From assembly GCF_048771995.1 (NCBI RefSeq), contig NC_133024.1:21344001-21408000 (forward strand): 64,000 nt of DNA, written 5' to 3'. Below are positions 34,701-46,434 of the stretch, piece after piece. Under the pieces are notes generated by a model. That model saw only the letters and a list, made by a program, of their open reading frames with translations. It ran no database searches and was not told the origin of the DNA. The stretch is from Taeniopygia guttata (Eukaryota > Chordata > Aves > Passeriformes > Estrildidae). Positions within the stretch are counted from its first letter, which is position 1. The number at the start of each line of letters is the position of its first letter. The position numbers were made by a program, and so were the translations under genes.

Positions 34701-35654
34701 AAGTGATTGGTCCTGTAGGCTTTTTGTGAAGATCAGTTTAATAGCTATGTATGTACATATGCACACAAAAAAATGCATCCAAAGTGTTTCTTGGCTCTTA
34801 TCAAAGTGGTGTTCTTCAGGATGAATAGAACTTCAAAGGATAGCTTATTTGGATGGATACATATTTTTAAAAATTAAATAAATAAATTGCTTCTGTTTAG
34901 AAGGTGATTCTCTCAAATTGTCCTTTCAAAATGAAAAGCGTAGACCTTTAATTTTGCAGGTTTCAAACTAGAATAGTTCTGTTTTCTGAGCACTAAAGAA
35001 AGTAATGTCTTTTAATCTAAGTGCATGGTATGATTTTGCAAACATTATTGCTTGTCTTGAAGACTGCAATTCTGGGGAGAATAAGTACTTAAAAGAGTGG
35101 GAAAAAAAGGAAGAAGAAAACTCCCGCAGGTCTTGCAATATAATGAGCAGTCTAATTAGAAAAGTCATGTACAGGTGTCATGGAAAAAGGCAGGGTAGTC
35201 ACTTGAGATACAGCTAAAGCAGGGAATGTTTACTTGCCAAGGCTGATAACCTTGACTTGTATTGCCATTATAAGTGATTTTCCTTTTATACAAGGTCCTG
35301 TTGAGAACCTGGATGTTTTTTGCTATGATTACAGGTCCAGCTGAGAAGCTTTTAGGACCCTGCCCATCCTCTTGAAACAGGAATTCTGTCTGAATATCAT
35401 GAATAAGTTTTCCATCACTTTTCAATTCTACTAATGCTTAGAGAAACCTTCTCTCTTTCACTGGGAAATATATAAGTTCAGCAGGAACTGTGAAAGAAAT
35501 ATGCTGCAGTTTCATGATGGGGAGGTTGTTTTTCTACCTAAGCTATGATATAACACTATTTTTATGCTTTCTATCATCCATCTCCTAGCCATGACAAAAT
35601 TGCTCTTTGAGGGATGCATTCCTTCGTTCTGCTAGGAAGGCTCTGAATGAGGAG

Positions 35655-35870
35655 AGAGCATGATTTAGGAGCTGAGCTGATAACCAGGAGAGCTAGATTG
35701 AGTCCCTTGGACTGTCAGCCTCAGCAAGTCACTCCTTGGCTTTAAGCCACCCATAAAATGGGATGAGCGATGCGTTCCCTTGCTGTTTGTCTCACCTCTG
35801 TAGATTGTAGAACATATGGTGCATGAATTGTCTTTCCCTTGGTGCCAAGGACACCAGGGACCCAGACTGC
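35655..35870 (+). mobile_element. Possible ancient MIR-like SINE fragment
   Basis: The order of short blocks (GGAGAGCTAGATTGAGTCCC, CTCAGCAAGTCACTCC, CCATAAAATGGGATGA, TTTGTCTCACC) follows the core of CORE-type tRNA SINEs. It is highly diverged, so this is tentative. Confidence 0.4.
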
Positions 35871-36018
35871 AGTTGTGGCTTCCAAGACAAGCCATAAACA
35901 ATAACAAGAAACTAGATTTTTGTCTTGTCTCTGTTTTAGACAGCTCTTGTTAAGAATTTCTTTGTATTCTTCCACTTAATGTGAAGATAACCAGTGGCTT
36001 CCAATGGGGAAGCAGTGA

Positions 36019-36062
36019 AAAGGTGAAAGGACTGAACACACTGGAAAGGTGAAAGGACTGAA
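36019..36062. repeat. Short direct repeat
   Basis: AAAGGTGAAAGGACTGAA occurs at 36019-36036 and 36045-36062. Confidence 0.75.
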
Positions 36063-38500
36063 GTCTCAAGGTTTCTTTGCCATGAGAAAGCTCCTCCACA
36101 CTACCCCTGCCCTCCTGCTGCTTTTTCTTGCTGGGAGTAAATTTTGACTTGTGAATCAGCAAAGATGGAGGTGCTTTATGGCAAAGAGAGGAACCAGCCT
36201 GTGGGTGTGGTGAGAGTATAGAGATGGTATGCATAAAGCAGCATAAATGCTGCTATCATGGGGAAGATGCTGAGCAGTGTGGGAACACAAATAGGACAGA
36301 CAGGAGTTTTGTGTAGATGAGAAGGTTTTGGATAAAGGATGTGTGTGCATTACATTAGTCCTGTACAGAGTGAATTTAGAGCCACAAAATCATGTGACTC
36401 GTTCTGCTACAAGAAACATAGTAATTTTACTGAAAATTTTCACAGGAAAATACTGTCCTTAAATAAGAAGCTGATATTTCCTTTGAGGAAAAACAACCTG
36501 AAAAATACAAGGTTAAATCAGTATTTTGAAGGGAAATGAGGATTTTAATTTGGCTTTTTCTTAAAATGCTTTTGTTTATTCCTTGTTTATGAATAAAAAG
36601 GTATAAAACACAATTCTATTTTAAACTGAAATGAGGCAGAAGCAATTGTTTTATATCAAACCATAGGAGTGGGCGTGAAAGGGGATTTTTCTTTTCTTGG
36701 CTTAATAGTTGTGAAAAAAGGTGTTTTTTCACATTTTCAGTTAATTTCAATTATCACTAAGTTTTACAGTGCTGTTTAGGCACATGTAATGTTTCTTGAC
36801 AGTTAAGATAAAATGCTTTGTTGGAATGAATAGCTGCAGTGTTACACACTTCTGACTCCCTACTTGGGATATGATCTCTCTCTTGCTGGATTTGGAGATG
36901 TAAACAAGGTGCAGCAGGACCACCATGTAAACAGCGCTGGCAGAACACAGGGAAATGGGTGGCCTCAAAGCCATATAGAAATCCTTCTGCTTTGTCATCT
37001 AACTGTATCTGCAGGGCCAGTTATAAAAGAGGTGGAGGCTGCTGTGGGCAGTGGGAGAGCTGCCTGCCTGCCCTGTGCCAAAGCCCTGGCAGGGAGGTGT
37101 GAGCTCTGGGGAGCTGTGTCTGGCCCCTCCTCGCACCACAGTGTTGGCCACCTTGCCATGGGCAATTCAGCTGGGGCTTTGTGTCCCACAGCTCTTCATC
37201 CCAGGTTCTTGTCTTTCACCATGGTGAGAGCATGGTGGAATCTTGTCCCTGATGTCTCAGCCCTTGACTCACCCACCCTGACTCGGGGCGTACAGAGCTG
37301 GTTCTGCTCGGCTGCACAACAAACGCGCTCTGGGTCTGCTTCTCACTGCATTAGGCAGTGCTGAAGCATCCATCAGCTGCAGCTGCTGAGCAAAGAAGGA
37401 AACTGTTCTGGGAAAATGCTTCTCTACAGATTAAACTGTGCACATTGCCTGAGTCAATCTGATTTTTAGCAGGCTGCCACAAATCTATGCATGTCTTTCT
37501 CTATTTAGAACAGAATCTTTATCTTTCCTTATAAGATAAAAAGACAGAAGAAAGGCAAGCTGACAGTAAAAGTAATTCCTTATATGTGTATACTGTTTGC
37601 ATAAAATACAGTCCAGCAATGTTTGCTGTGTCAGCTGAAGTACAGCATTGTTTTTTGAGTTCTGAAATATTGGCAGCTGTGGAAGAGAGGGTTGGCCTCG
37701 TTGTGTATGGGTTGAAGCAATGGTTCCATTTTTGGTGCACATGAGAATTAAAGTCTTTGAGATGTCGGAGAAGAAGTTGATTATGGATTTGAGTTTTGAA
37801 CTGCTACCCTGTTTTGACAAATGGCACGTGTAATTGGAAGCAGAAGAATAAGCTGTGCACTCTAATCTTGTTAGGAAAAAAGGGCATCTACTAACAAGTA
37901 AATCTTACCTCTTGCTAAATGACTGTTGAAATGAGAGTTGTATACTCTACCATTTGCTGTGGACTGTATGGAAATAATAATCCAAAGCAAAATGTGTTAT
38001 TGTGCTGGCATTTTATACACACAGGAAGCTGGAAATCAAGTACTAGGGAATAGGAATTAGAATTGAAAAAGTAGAGAAGCATTTGAAATTCATGCTGGAT
38101 TATTTTGATCTTCTGGTGGTCAGGAACAAAGGCCATGTCTTTTAATGTTAAAAACTATCTGGTGTGTACTTGGATAGGAGCCTTTTCACTGACATACAAA
38201 CTTCCCTGGCAGAGATAGCAATTAATTTTCTCTCTCAGCCAACTCCAGATTGATGCAACAGGGAGTTTGTAGACTTCAAGTGGCAGGAAATAGCTAACCT
38301 TTAAATTACATAAAAAATTGAAGACTTAACCTTACTTTTGATTGTTTCAATCCATTCATTTCTTCAAAGCTTTGCATTTGCTGTAATTTTATTTCTTGTC
38401 TCTTGCTGTGGTAAGGTCTGATTTGTCTGGTATTTGTTTCCTCTCTTCACTCTGTTTTGAATGTGAGTTAAGCTTGAATCCCTTTTACTTCAAGCTTCTC

Positions 38501-38558
38501 TTCCTGATACTCTTATTAATTCTGTATTATTCCTGATACTCTTGCTAATTCTGTATTA
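38501..38558. repeat. 29-bp tandem duplication
   Basis: Two adjacent copies of TTCCTGATACTCTT(A/G)(T/C)TAATTCTGTATTA, differing at two positions. Confidence 0.85.
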
Positions 38559-41500
38559 AGCTGGACCTTGTCCACTTAAAGAAGTCCCTTTTGGAATTGA
38601 ACGTAACAAGAGCTTTGGATGTCACAGTCCCTTTCTGTGTTTGTCAGTGCTTTCTAGAAGATGGCTCAAACTGAATCAGACTACTAGTTAGTTCCATATA
38701 TTTTTTATTTTCTTAGTTGCATAAAATTATCACATGGGGATCTGATCCTTATTGCATCTCCTCAATATACAGTTGTAGTTGTGAGAGAGTCCTCAGTCTC
38801 ATCTATGAATTTAAAGGCTGTCTTGAGGTGGTACTCTTGTACTTTCTGGTCAAAAGCTCTAGGAAGAAATGGACTTTTGATAATGTTCCACTGAAAGCTA
38901 GCAGGAAAATTTCTGGCAAAAATTTTTTTGGGTGGGAAAAGAAGTGTTTGTGACAGTTCTTATGGAATGACTGCTTTTCTCCTACTTTTTTGTTTTGTAG
39001 TGCTTCTTCTATCTCTGAATTTATGAGAAGAGCCTTTAAAAAACACTGAATACTGAGCCAAAAGTCAAGTCTTGGAAGCATGCCCAGAAATTCATTTTTC
39101 AGTTGTTTTTAGGGTGGTGTGGTTTTTGTTTGTTTGTTGTTTAAAATTTTTCCCCCATCCTTTATGTCTGTAACAAAGGGATTTGGGGTAGTAGATGGCC
39201 AACCTTGCTGATTTGTTTCTGTCTCTTTGTGCTTTAGCAGAAAACCTCTGAGAAATCATACTGCAGCAATTTGAAATGTCAGAATGCTGCATTTCATGGG
39301 CATGTAACAGTACTGGCAGGTCTTGGTGTCTTTGCTGCACCAGCTTGCTGTAATAACTCATGTTATAATGAAAACAGACCTGCACTGCTCTGCTGGGCTG
39401 AAAACTGGAGCATCAACCAGACAGAGGTACCATTCTTAACTGGTATAAAATTGGTGGGATAACAGCAAAAATGGAACAAACCAACTCTATTGCTCCTATC
39501 TTGGACTTGGTAGAGCTTGAGTGGGCTGAAGGGGCAAAAAGTGTCAGGTGCTGGGCAGAATTGGCTTGAATATTTCTGCAGTTTCATGGTAAAGCAGAAG
39601 AATCTCTACTCAAGTGTTTGTGTTTCAAAACCTTCACTTTTAATCTGAGTAGGGGCTAGAGACTTAAGACAGAATCTTGGAAAAATACTCATTTGAAAAT
39701 GAAAAAAAATACTTTAAAAGCAAATAAGCACGATACTCCCTGCCCCCAAAGTTTTACTCGTGCATTTTGCTGGTCCTTTTATAAAACAGAGAGAGTTTGA
39801 AAAAAGTCAAGTTTAAGTTGTATCTTAGTCCATGTATCTCATTTTACTACGTTTCTTAAGCTAATATTGCTTAAGGCTAAACTTAGTTTACTCTGTACTC
39901 TTCCCTTGGTCCAAACTCTTTCTGACTTTGGGGAACCAAGGCTTGATTTGTTACTTACACTGCAATATTAAAGTATTATGTCCCTCACCACCAAATAAAG
40001 ATTTACATTTTTTTCTGATAAGATTGTAATTTTGTAGTCTTCAGTCATGTTCACATGTCTCAGGAAATCAGAGGAGTATCTCTGGTGATTGAGGCCCATA
40101 GCTTTAAAGTTGTTTTTATGATCTCTGTTCTCTAACTCTATCTCTGGAGGCTCAAACATGGCCAGATATCCTTTAAGTATATGCCAAACTTTCATCAGCC
40201 TCAATAAAGATATAGAGTTGGCAAAAAAGCTGCTTAAGTAGATTTCTTCTGGGAGTCCTGACGTAGCACTGCTTTTTGTAGTCTCAGCTTGCATAAACCT
40301 AAAGCTACCAGAAACCACTGAGTGGTTCTGGCAAGCATGAAGGAGAGCAAACATACCTAAATTTACAATTGGCTGGTTGTATCCTCAGCCCTAGGCTTTT
40401 TCTTCACCAAGTCAAACATGAAGAACAGAACAAAGAGCTATTGGTAGTCCATGCTCTGCTGGTTTCTCATGCTGCTACTTTTGGTTTTTTTCCCTTTGTT
40501 TTGGTTTTTTTCTTAATCCCCTCTGCTAATTGTAAAAGATACGCTTTCAACTTCTCTGACCACCTCAGAATGGCTTCCTTAGAGATGTTTCATTAACCCA
40601 ATCACTGCATTTTGCATACAGAATGTGTTTTACTGGGTTTAGTATTTCAATTTTTATTTTAATATGTTAAATATTTTACTGATTTTCTGTTCTTCCTTCC
40701 ATCTGTAGGATTTCTCAAAGCAAGTAGCAAGCACAACAGTTATTTGATGAAACTAAATCCAGTGTCTGCTTCAGGGATGTGCTCACCTGCTCAGTCTTGT
40801 ATCTGGCTCTGCTGAGCTAGATGGGTTCACATTTCATGCAGCTGGCACACACTATGACTGCTCTTCCAAAAACCCTTCCAAACCCCCCTTCCTCTGGGTA
40901 TTGTTTGTGTATGTAACTTCATTAACTAATAACCTTGGAACAGAGCATGGGCTGTGGCAGGGTTCACTGCTCTCACACAATGGCTGAGGTCTGAGTTAGG
41001 TAGGCTATCACACCTACAATCCTGGCAGTGTGGGTGTCTGTGCCCTTCCCAGATCATCTGGGACCCTACTCTTCTGTAGGGAGTTGTGTTATCTGGGGGA
41101 ACTTTGCCTTTTGGGACCAGTATTCCTCCAGCACGGAAGTGCCTCTGCCTTCTCGTTAGATGAGAGTTTTAACAGGCTGGTCCTAATCTCTTAGGGGCAA
41201 GGCACATTGTACAGGGCCATGCTGGGGGCTGGACACAAACAGGACATTGGAACTCAATCCAGCTATGAGGTGGTTTGGGAAGCTAAGCACTCCTTTCTGC
41301 CCTGTGCTTTGAGCAGAGCTTGTGAGAAGACTTGAGCTCACACTGTATTTATTTGTCCTCCTCCTTCCTTCTGGTTTATCTGTTCTCTAACGCCACACTG
41401 ACTCACACAGAATGTCAGAGTGACCTGTGAAGAACAGGGACTCTGCTGAGGGCTGAGCACCAAACACTAAGAAAAGATCTCGGGGTTTGGCTGGAAGATT

Positions 41501-42390
41501 TGTTTATGTGTTTGCTTTTGCCTTGGGCAAAGCACATTGTGAAAAGAAATGGATCTAAAAATAAGATGGGAGCTTAAATGAAATGGGAATAACTAAAAAG
41601 GGAGTGACAGAAAAAGCAGCAGAAATATATAGGACAGCAGCAGCAGCTAGAAACAGAAGGTGGGGTAGGAAAACTAAGGTGAAAGCAGTCAAGCCCCCTC
41701 TTCCTACATCCTCTTACACGTAGTTGTACCCAAAGCTCACCTTGTGTTCACACAAAACGCAGCCTGTTCCAGTGGGATTTTGTGTAGGTGTGAAGATCCA
41801 CCTTCAGAGCTTCTAGCCACTTAGCTAGCTCTGCTTGAGGAAAAGGAGAGTTGCCAGGAGAGAAGGGGCAGATAAAAGACTAATACTGGGTTGCAGACAT
41901 ACTTGCATCATCCCAGCACCAGCAGAAGGCAAACTCAGCTCCTGTAAGAGAAAATGAGATTTCTCCTCAGGTGATTGAAGAGATGCTGGTCTCTGGTATA
42001 AACCAGAGGTTTGGCAAAGGAAAAGTAGCAATTCAGCACTGGGACCTCATCCTGGGCTTTTTTGACACCATTAAAATATCTAAATCCCATTTTAATAGTG
42101 GAAAAATATCTGACTTTTAAAATAAGATTATAAAAGGTTTCAATGAATATCCTGCATCTGGGAGAGTAGGAGGGACTAACCTCCAGGTTTCTGGAGTCTG
42201 GAATGAGGAATATGCTGACAGGGCCCTCAGATAAGTCACAGACTGTCCAGTGAACCTGGGATAGACTGTCAAGGGAAAGCTCCCTGGCCTACTCACTGGA
42301 AAAGCTCAGATTAAAAAGACTGAAAAATCACTTTGCAGTTGAAGATCCCATTCAACTCCTTTTCTGGAATGTCAGAAATGTGGGGGTCTT

Positions 42391-42637
42391 TGTTGGGAAG
42401 GATAGATAAATATGATTGCCTAGCAGAAGAACCACAGTAGTACAGCCAGGATGAATATCATGCCTCCTACTGGCTGGACAATACCCTTACCTACAGATAG
42501 GTCCAAAAGTCAAATGGACTGTTCCATCTCAACCGCCAGAATGTATAGTTCACCCCACACCTGTAACCCTCCCCTGAAACATCAAGTGCCTGTAACCCCA
42601 TTGGCCCAAGTCTTGTTCCAGCCCAACCGTCTTTATA
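42391..42637 (+). mobile_element. ERV2 5' LTR with ~280-bp internal deletion
   Basis: Identical in layout to the first 235 bp of the 3' LTR up to TTCCAGCCCA (42625), then jumps to CGTCTTTATA, the last bases of U5. The missing part corresponds to about 49718-49997 and includes the core promoter and AATAAA. The upstream CCATTGGCCC box is kept. The LTR end CA is TA here. Normal initiation from this LTR is unlikely. Confidence 0.88.
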
Positions 42638-42640
42638 GAC

Positions 42641-42658
42641 TGGCGCCCAACTTCGAAT
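42641..42658 (+). other. ERV2 primer binding site
   Basis: TGGCGCCCAAC follows the LTR end by three bases. The first 11 bases agree with the tRNA-Lys(1,2)-type complement; the rest (TTCGAAT) does not, either from decay or use of another tRNA. Confidence 0.65.
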
Positions 42659-43210
42659 ACGACCCCACGGTGACTGAAACCACACCCGTCTGGATGCCTT
42701 TCCAGCTCTTCTACCTGTAGGACACCTCTCCATGGATGGTAACTAAATAACCAGGCGTTTTCTCCCCATCGGTGTCGTGAGCACGGCATTTCGTTGCTAG
42801 GCAGCATCAAAGCCGGAGCTCTTTAAAAATTGCCGAGGCAATCCTCGAGCACTGCGACTCGTTACGAAGTAGCGAGTTTTCGGAGCCCTTGGAGGATTTG
42901 TGCCCGTTACATCTCAGAGCACAGGCGACTGCTGCAGATCAGCGGCGACCTGAAACTCTGTGAGGAGACTTGCCATGGCACGCTGCCACGTGCAGAGAGC
43001 ACAGGCGAGCACTGCTTTGCACTGCCCGCGCTGAAGCTCTGAGGGGGGTCTGGAGCTCCCGAGCACCGGAAGCCGTCCCTGAGTGATGCCCGAACCCGGA
43101 GCTTTGAGGAGACCCCCGCGGAGGGTCCTCAGCACTGACTGGAGTATACGTCGGAACCTGACAGAGGACCCTGCTTCTGCGACACCGAGGTGAGCCACAC
43201 TGGTTTAAAA
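42659..43210 (+). other. ERV2 5' leader
   Basis: About 550 bp of non-coding leader, GC-rich in its second half. No splice donor or packaging signal could be assigned with confidence. Confidence 0.55.
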
Positions 43211-43514
43211 ATGGGACAATCCCACTCTGCACCTGATCGAGATCTCTATAAGCAACTTAACCACCTTTTACGTAGCCATAACAGTACTTTGTCTAAAAAA
43301 GAGTTAAAAAACCTTCTAGAATGGATTTTACTTAACTTCCCGAATGCAGATGGTTCTGCGGTGTTTTGTAGAGACTTTTGGGATTCAGTTGGAAATAGAC
43401 TTTTTAATGATATCTCACGGCGCGATCCCAACGTTTGCGAACTACTTCCAGCATATGGAATGTTGGCCGAGCTGTGTGCTTCTCAGAAGCCGCCGATAGC
43501 CGCCGAACCCCCCC

Positions 43515-43645
43515 CACCCCCAGCGGCCATGCTGTCCCTGCCGCGCATCCCAGAATCCCCGCCGCACCGCGCGGAAACCCCCCCCCCCCCAGCGGCCATG
43601 CCCTTCCTGCCGCACCGCGCAGAAAACCCCTCCCAGCGGCCATGT
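43515..43645 (+). repeat. Repeated CCCAGCGGCCATG units in ERV2 gag
   Basis: CCCAGCGGCCATG occurs three times (near 43518, 43588 and 43630), the first two preceded by long C runs and each followed by a CTGCCGC-type stretch. The units fall in the frame-shifting part of gag. Confidence 0.7.
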
Positions 43646-43890
43646 GTTCCCCGCCGAGCTGTTCTGTGGAACCTGCCTCCCTCCCGCCCGCCCCCACAGC
43701 GACGCCTGTCCCGGCTATGGTGGCCGCTATAGCCGACCTTTTGCAGAGTCAAACAACGGCTTTTTTGCAGGCGCAAAGTCAAACAACAGCTGCCATCCTG
43801 CAAGCGCTGCATGCTTTCGCCGCCGCGGCCGCCCTGCCTCAGCCCGACCTCCCCCCAGCCCCTCCACTCCAGCCGCGGGAAGCCGTGTCG

Positions 43891-44085
43891 GGACCCAGCG
43901 CCTTGCCCCTGCTTGCCCCATCTCTCCTGGACCCGTGGCGGGCCTCCCCGCTGACCGCGAACCCGGTCGCCCCCGTGCTTCCCGTGCCCGAACCCCCCCA
44001 GCTGCGCGGAGATGTTCCGGGACCCAGCACCATGCCCCTGGCGGCCCCCCACCTCCTGGACCCGTGGCGGGTCCTCCGGCGGCTG
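43891..44085 (+). repeat. 129-bp-period repeat in ERV2 gag
   Basis: GGACCCAGC(G/A)CC and CTCCTGGACCCGTGGCGGG recur about 129 bp (43 codons) apart, starting at 43891 and 44020. In one frame they encode GPS..PL.AP.LLDPWR twice. Confidence 0.7.
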
Positions 44086-44586
44086 CAAACCCGACATCCC
44101 CACCCCCCCCCCCACCGCTGTGCCACATCCAACGGCTTTAGTTGAACAACCCTGGCCGCTCCCGCCACCATCACTTCCGGGTTCCTCGCCTCTACCACCA
44201 TATCCCTCCGCATCCCTTCCTCCACTGGAACTACATTCTACAGCTGCAACCAAAGCTACAGCTGCAGGGTATCCTTCTGCAGAGGCACGCTCCTCCCAGG
44301 TGCCTCCGCCGACATGCTCCATCCCTCCTACTCTTCTGCCTCAGCTAACAGCAAGCAGTACCCCACCACAGCTTGGCACAGAAACCACACAGTGAGAGGG
44401 AGAAGGAAACATTGTGACAGCAGCTTTGACAAATAAAGGACAAACAGAGAACTATTTTACCCGTGCAAACCCTAACCCTCCTATCCCAATTTTACCAAAT
44501 TCTCAGCAAAGTGGTGACAATCTCCAACTGACAGATTGTGACGTGATAGTCACAAACAGGACAGTCTGAATTCCCGAACCAGGCCT

Positions 44587-45106
44587 GTGGTGTCCAGCCA
44601 GCAACCTGCTGATCCCAGAACGTGGACATTTATCCCTTCCCAGGACTTAAAAGAGTTGCAAAAAGCAATTAATGACGGTGGTATCTCCTCTTCCTATTTC
44701 AAACAGCTGTTGAAAAGTATCCTGGAAAGACACACACTCACACCACACAACTGCAAACATCTTGCCACCACGTTTCTTACAGACTCACAATATATACTAT
44801 GGGATCTTAAATGGAAGAGAATGCTTGTGGGGGTCCTGACTACATATAGACAAAGTACTGATGCAGACCTTCGCACCCTTACCTTGCCTAAATTAACAGG
44901 TGACCCACCGGATGACAAGATTGAACATCAGGTGAATTTACCCAAAATGGTGCTAGATGATGTCAAGAGGATGGCTTGCAGAGCCTTTTTACAGATTCAT
45001 CCAGCGGGAACTTCCGAAAAGGCATACAATCTAGTTACGCAAGCCTCATCTGAACCATTCACCACATTTGTAGACCGGGTAATTCAAGCTACTGAAAGGC
45101 AATGAT
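44587..45106 (+). pseudogene. gag: ERV2 gag: capsid
   Basis: 172-codon frame with capsid signatures: QDLKELQKAINDGG, HTLTPHNCKHLATTF, and a major homology region (QASSEPFTTFVDRVIQA) near its end. It ends at TGA (45103-45105). The rest of capsid continues at once in the +1 frame from 45107, so an indel lies at about 45103-45106. Confidence 0.83.
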
Positions 45107-45799
45107 TTGGCCCAGCCAATAATGATCCGGGACATCCTCGAGAATAATGCCAATGCCCAATGCAAAAGAATCATCAAGGCCCTAGGGAAAGAAAGACCTA
45201 CAGTGCCTGAAATGATTGAAGCATGCAACTATGTTGGGAGCCCACATGATGTGGCAGTCGTTCAAACATGTGAACCTGAAGAAACTCGGGGAGACAAATT
45301 GGGAAGGGCTCTTGCAGCACAAGCACAACAGGCAGAAGCACGAGACCAGAGACTTACTGAACTTCTGGCTGCCTTGCATCTCAACTCCCAGCAACAGTAC
45401 AACACCATGGCTGTCATGCAAGCTGCTCTGCCTTTGGGACCTTGCTACCTCTGAAAAAAACCTGGCCACATTGTAAAGGATTGCACAGAAGTTGACAAAA
45501 GCCCACAAACGCCTGATTCGTGCACCACCTGCAAGAAAGGAAAACATTCACCCTGGCAGTGCCGATCCAAACATGATGTGCGTAGAAGACCCAATCCAAA
45601 AAACTCCAAAGTGAGCGCACCGCGCCATTGCATGACGAAACAAATAGTGGCCCCCCAAACTCCCAAAGTAAAATCTGTAAATACCCCGACCCCAATGCCC
45701 TTCGCTTCATCCCCAGCACAATCCCAGCTAATGACCCAAGCTTACTATCCCCAGGGACCTGGTGCACTCTGGCGACCTCCAAGCCAGCAGCCTTCTTAA
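45107..45799 (+). pseudogene. gag: ERV2 gag: CA C-terminus and NC
   Basis: The capsid C-terminal helices (ENNANAQCKRIIKALG) lead to a spacer and two nucleocapsid zinc knuckles. In the first, the second Cys codon is a TGA stop (45452-45454). The second (CTTC...HSPWQC, near 45519-45560) keeps the CX2CX4HX4C pattern. NC binds genomic RNA. The frame then stays open to TAA at 45797-45799, overlapping the dUTPase/protease frame. A frameshift heptamer lies at 45598-45604. Confidence 0.82.
45598..45604 (+). promoter_or_regulatory. Putative gag-pro -1 frameshift site A AAA AAC
   Basis: The heptamer is in the correct phase for the NC frame (CCA AAA AAC). The -1 frame entered there is open from 45604 to 46380 and encodes the dUTPase-like/protease region. 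A AAA AAC is a classical betaretroviral gag-pro slippery sequence. A downstream pseudoknot was not modelled. Confidence 0.75.
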
Positions 45800-46434
45800 A
45801 GGATGATGGCTATGACTATATTTCAACAGGAATCACTGGGCCTTTGCAACTCCGGCAAGACTTCCTAATAGTTGGCAAAGAAAGGAATTGCATCCTGGTA
45901 TTACTTGTTTTGCCTTGTGTAATGTCTGTTAACTACAATGAAGAACTATTAGTGCTAGCCAAGGCTTACTACCCCCCATTGCATATTCCACCTAGAACCC
46001 CTATAGCCATTGCCATTGCACTGCCTATGGGAACCATGGACCAGATACCATCATGTTGCTTCCCAGTCGCCTCTGAAAACTCCGAGGTCCTATGGTTTCA
46101 ACACATAAGTGAACAAAGACCAATGCTAACTTGTGAATTATCAAATGGCAGGGTTCGAGTCAACATCAAGGGGATGATTGACATGGGGGCAGATGTTTCT
46201 GTAATTTCTTCTTGCTATTGGCCAACTGATTGGAGGTTGGTACCTGCCCCAGGCACTCTCACAGGCATCAGAGGTGTCACTCCATGCTTGCAAAGTGAAT
46301 CTGTGATCAGCATTGAAGGGCCTGACAGGATGAAAGCATTGATTCGCCCCTATGTGGTACAGAAACCCATCACAGTATAGGGAAGGGACTTGGTTTCTGC
46401 ATGGGGAGCTAAAATTGAACTGGGTTTTTTGTAG
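45604..46434 (+). pseudogene. pro: ERV2 dUTPase-like domain and protease
   Basis: Reached by -1 frameshift from NC. The N-terminal part is a degenerate dUTPase: FLIVGKER where the GRSS motif is expected, LPCVMS where the catalytic LPGVID is expected, then AYYPPLHIPPRTPIAIAIALP matching the last strands of the fold. The enzyme should be inactive. The aspartic protease follows, with active site DMGAD (46180-46194) where DTGAD is expected. TAG (46378-46380) interrupts just before GRDLVSAWGA; the native end is TAG at 46432-46434, directly after the slippery T run. Confidence 0.82.
46425..46431 (+). promoter_or_regulatory. Putative pro-pol -1 frameshift site T TTT TTG
   Basis: In the protease frame the codons are GGT TTT TTG TAG. 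Slipping back one base at T TTT TTG bypasses the TAG and enters the pol frame (GTA GGG GCC). It lies just upstream of the RT start. Confidence 0.72.

Larger units (their letters stand above)
31766..42390. other. Mostly unique non-coding DNA
   Basis: About 10.6 kb without a recognised exon. A possible MIR-like SINE (35655-35870) and small tandem duplications (36019-36062 and 38501-38558) are the only structure I could support. The 166-codon frame at 36864-37364 lies in a locally GC-rich patch and has no known domain. GGTCTT at 42385-42390 is the left target duplication of ERV2. Confidence 0.45.
43211..44586 (+). pseudogene. gag: ERV2 gag: matrix and Pro-rich region
   Basis: The ATG at 43211 gives MGQSHS, a myristoylation context equivalent to ERV1's MGN start. 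An upstream in-frame codon at 43190 is not needed. Matrix helices follow (LSKKELKNLLEWILLNFP, FWDSVGNRLFND). From about 43500 the frame enters poly-C runs and splits between frames: matrix in one, a Pro/Ala linker with a glutamine-rich helical segment (LLQSQTTAFLQAQSQTTA) in another, and a further Pro-rich stretch in the first again. This points to length changes in C homopolymers. The Pro-rich segment holds repeats, listed separately. Capsid begins downstream of 44587. Confidence 0.82.

Noticed and set aside
36864..37364. 166-codon open frame as a host exon
   Set aside because: Local GC richness explains the open frame; no recognised homology and open frames occur on both strands.
43483..44322. 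279-codon minus-strand frame as a gene
   Set aside because: It is the complement of the Pro-rich, C-run-rich part of ERV2 gag.
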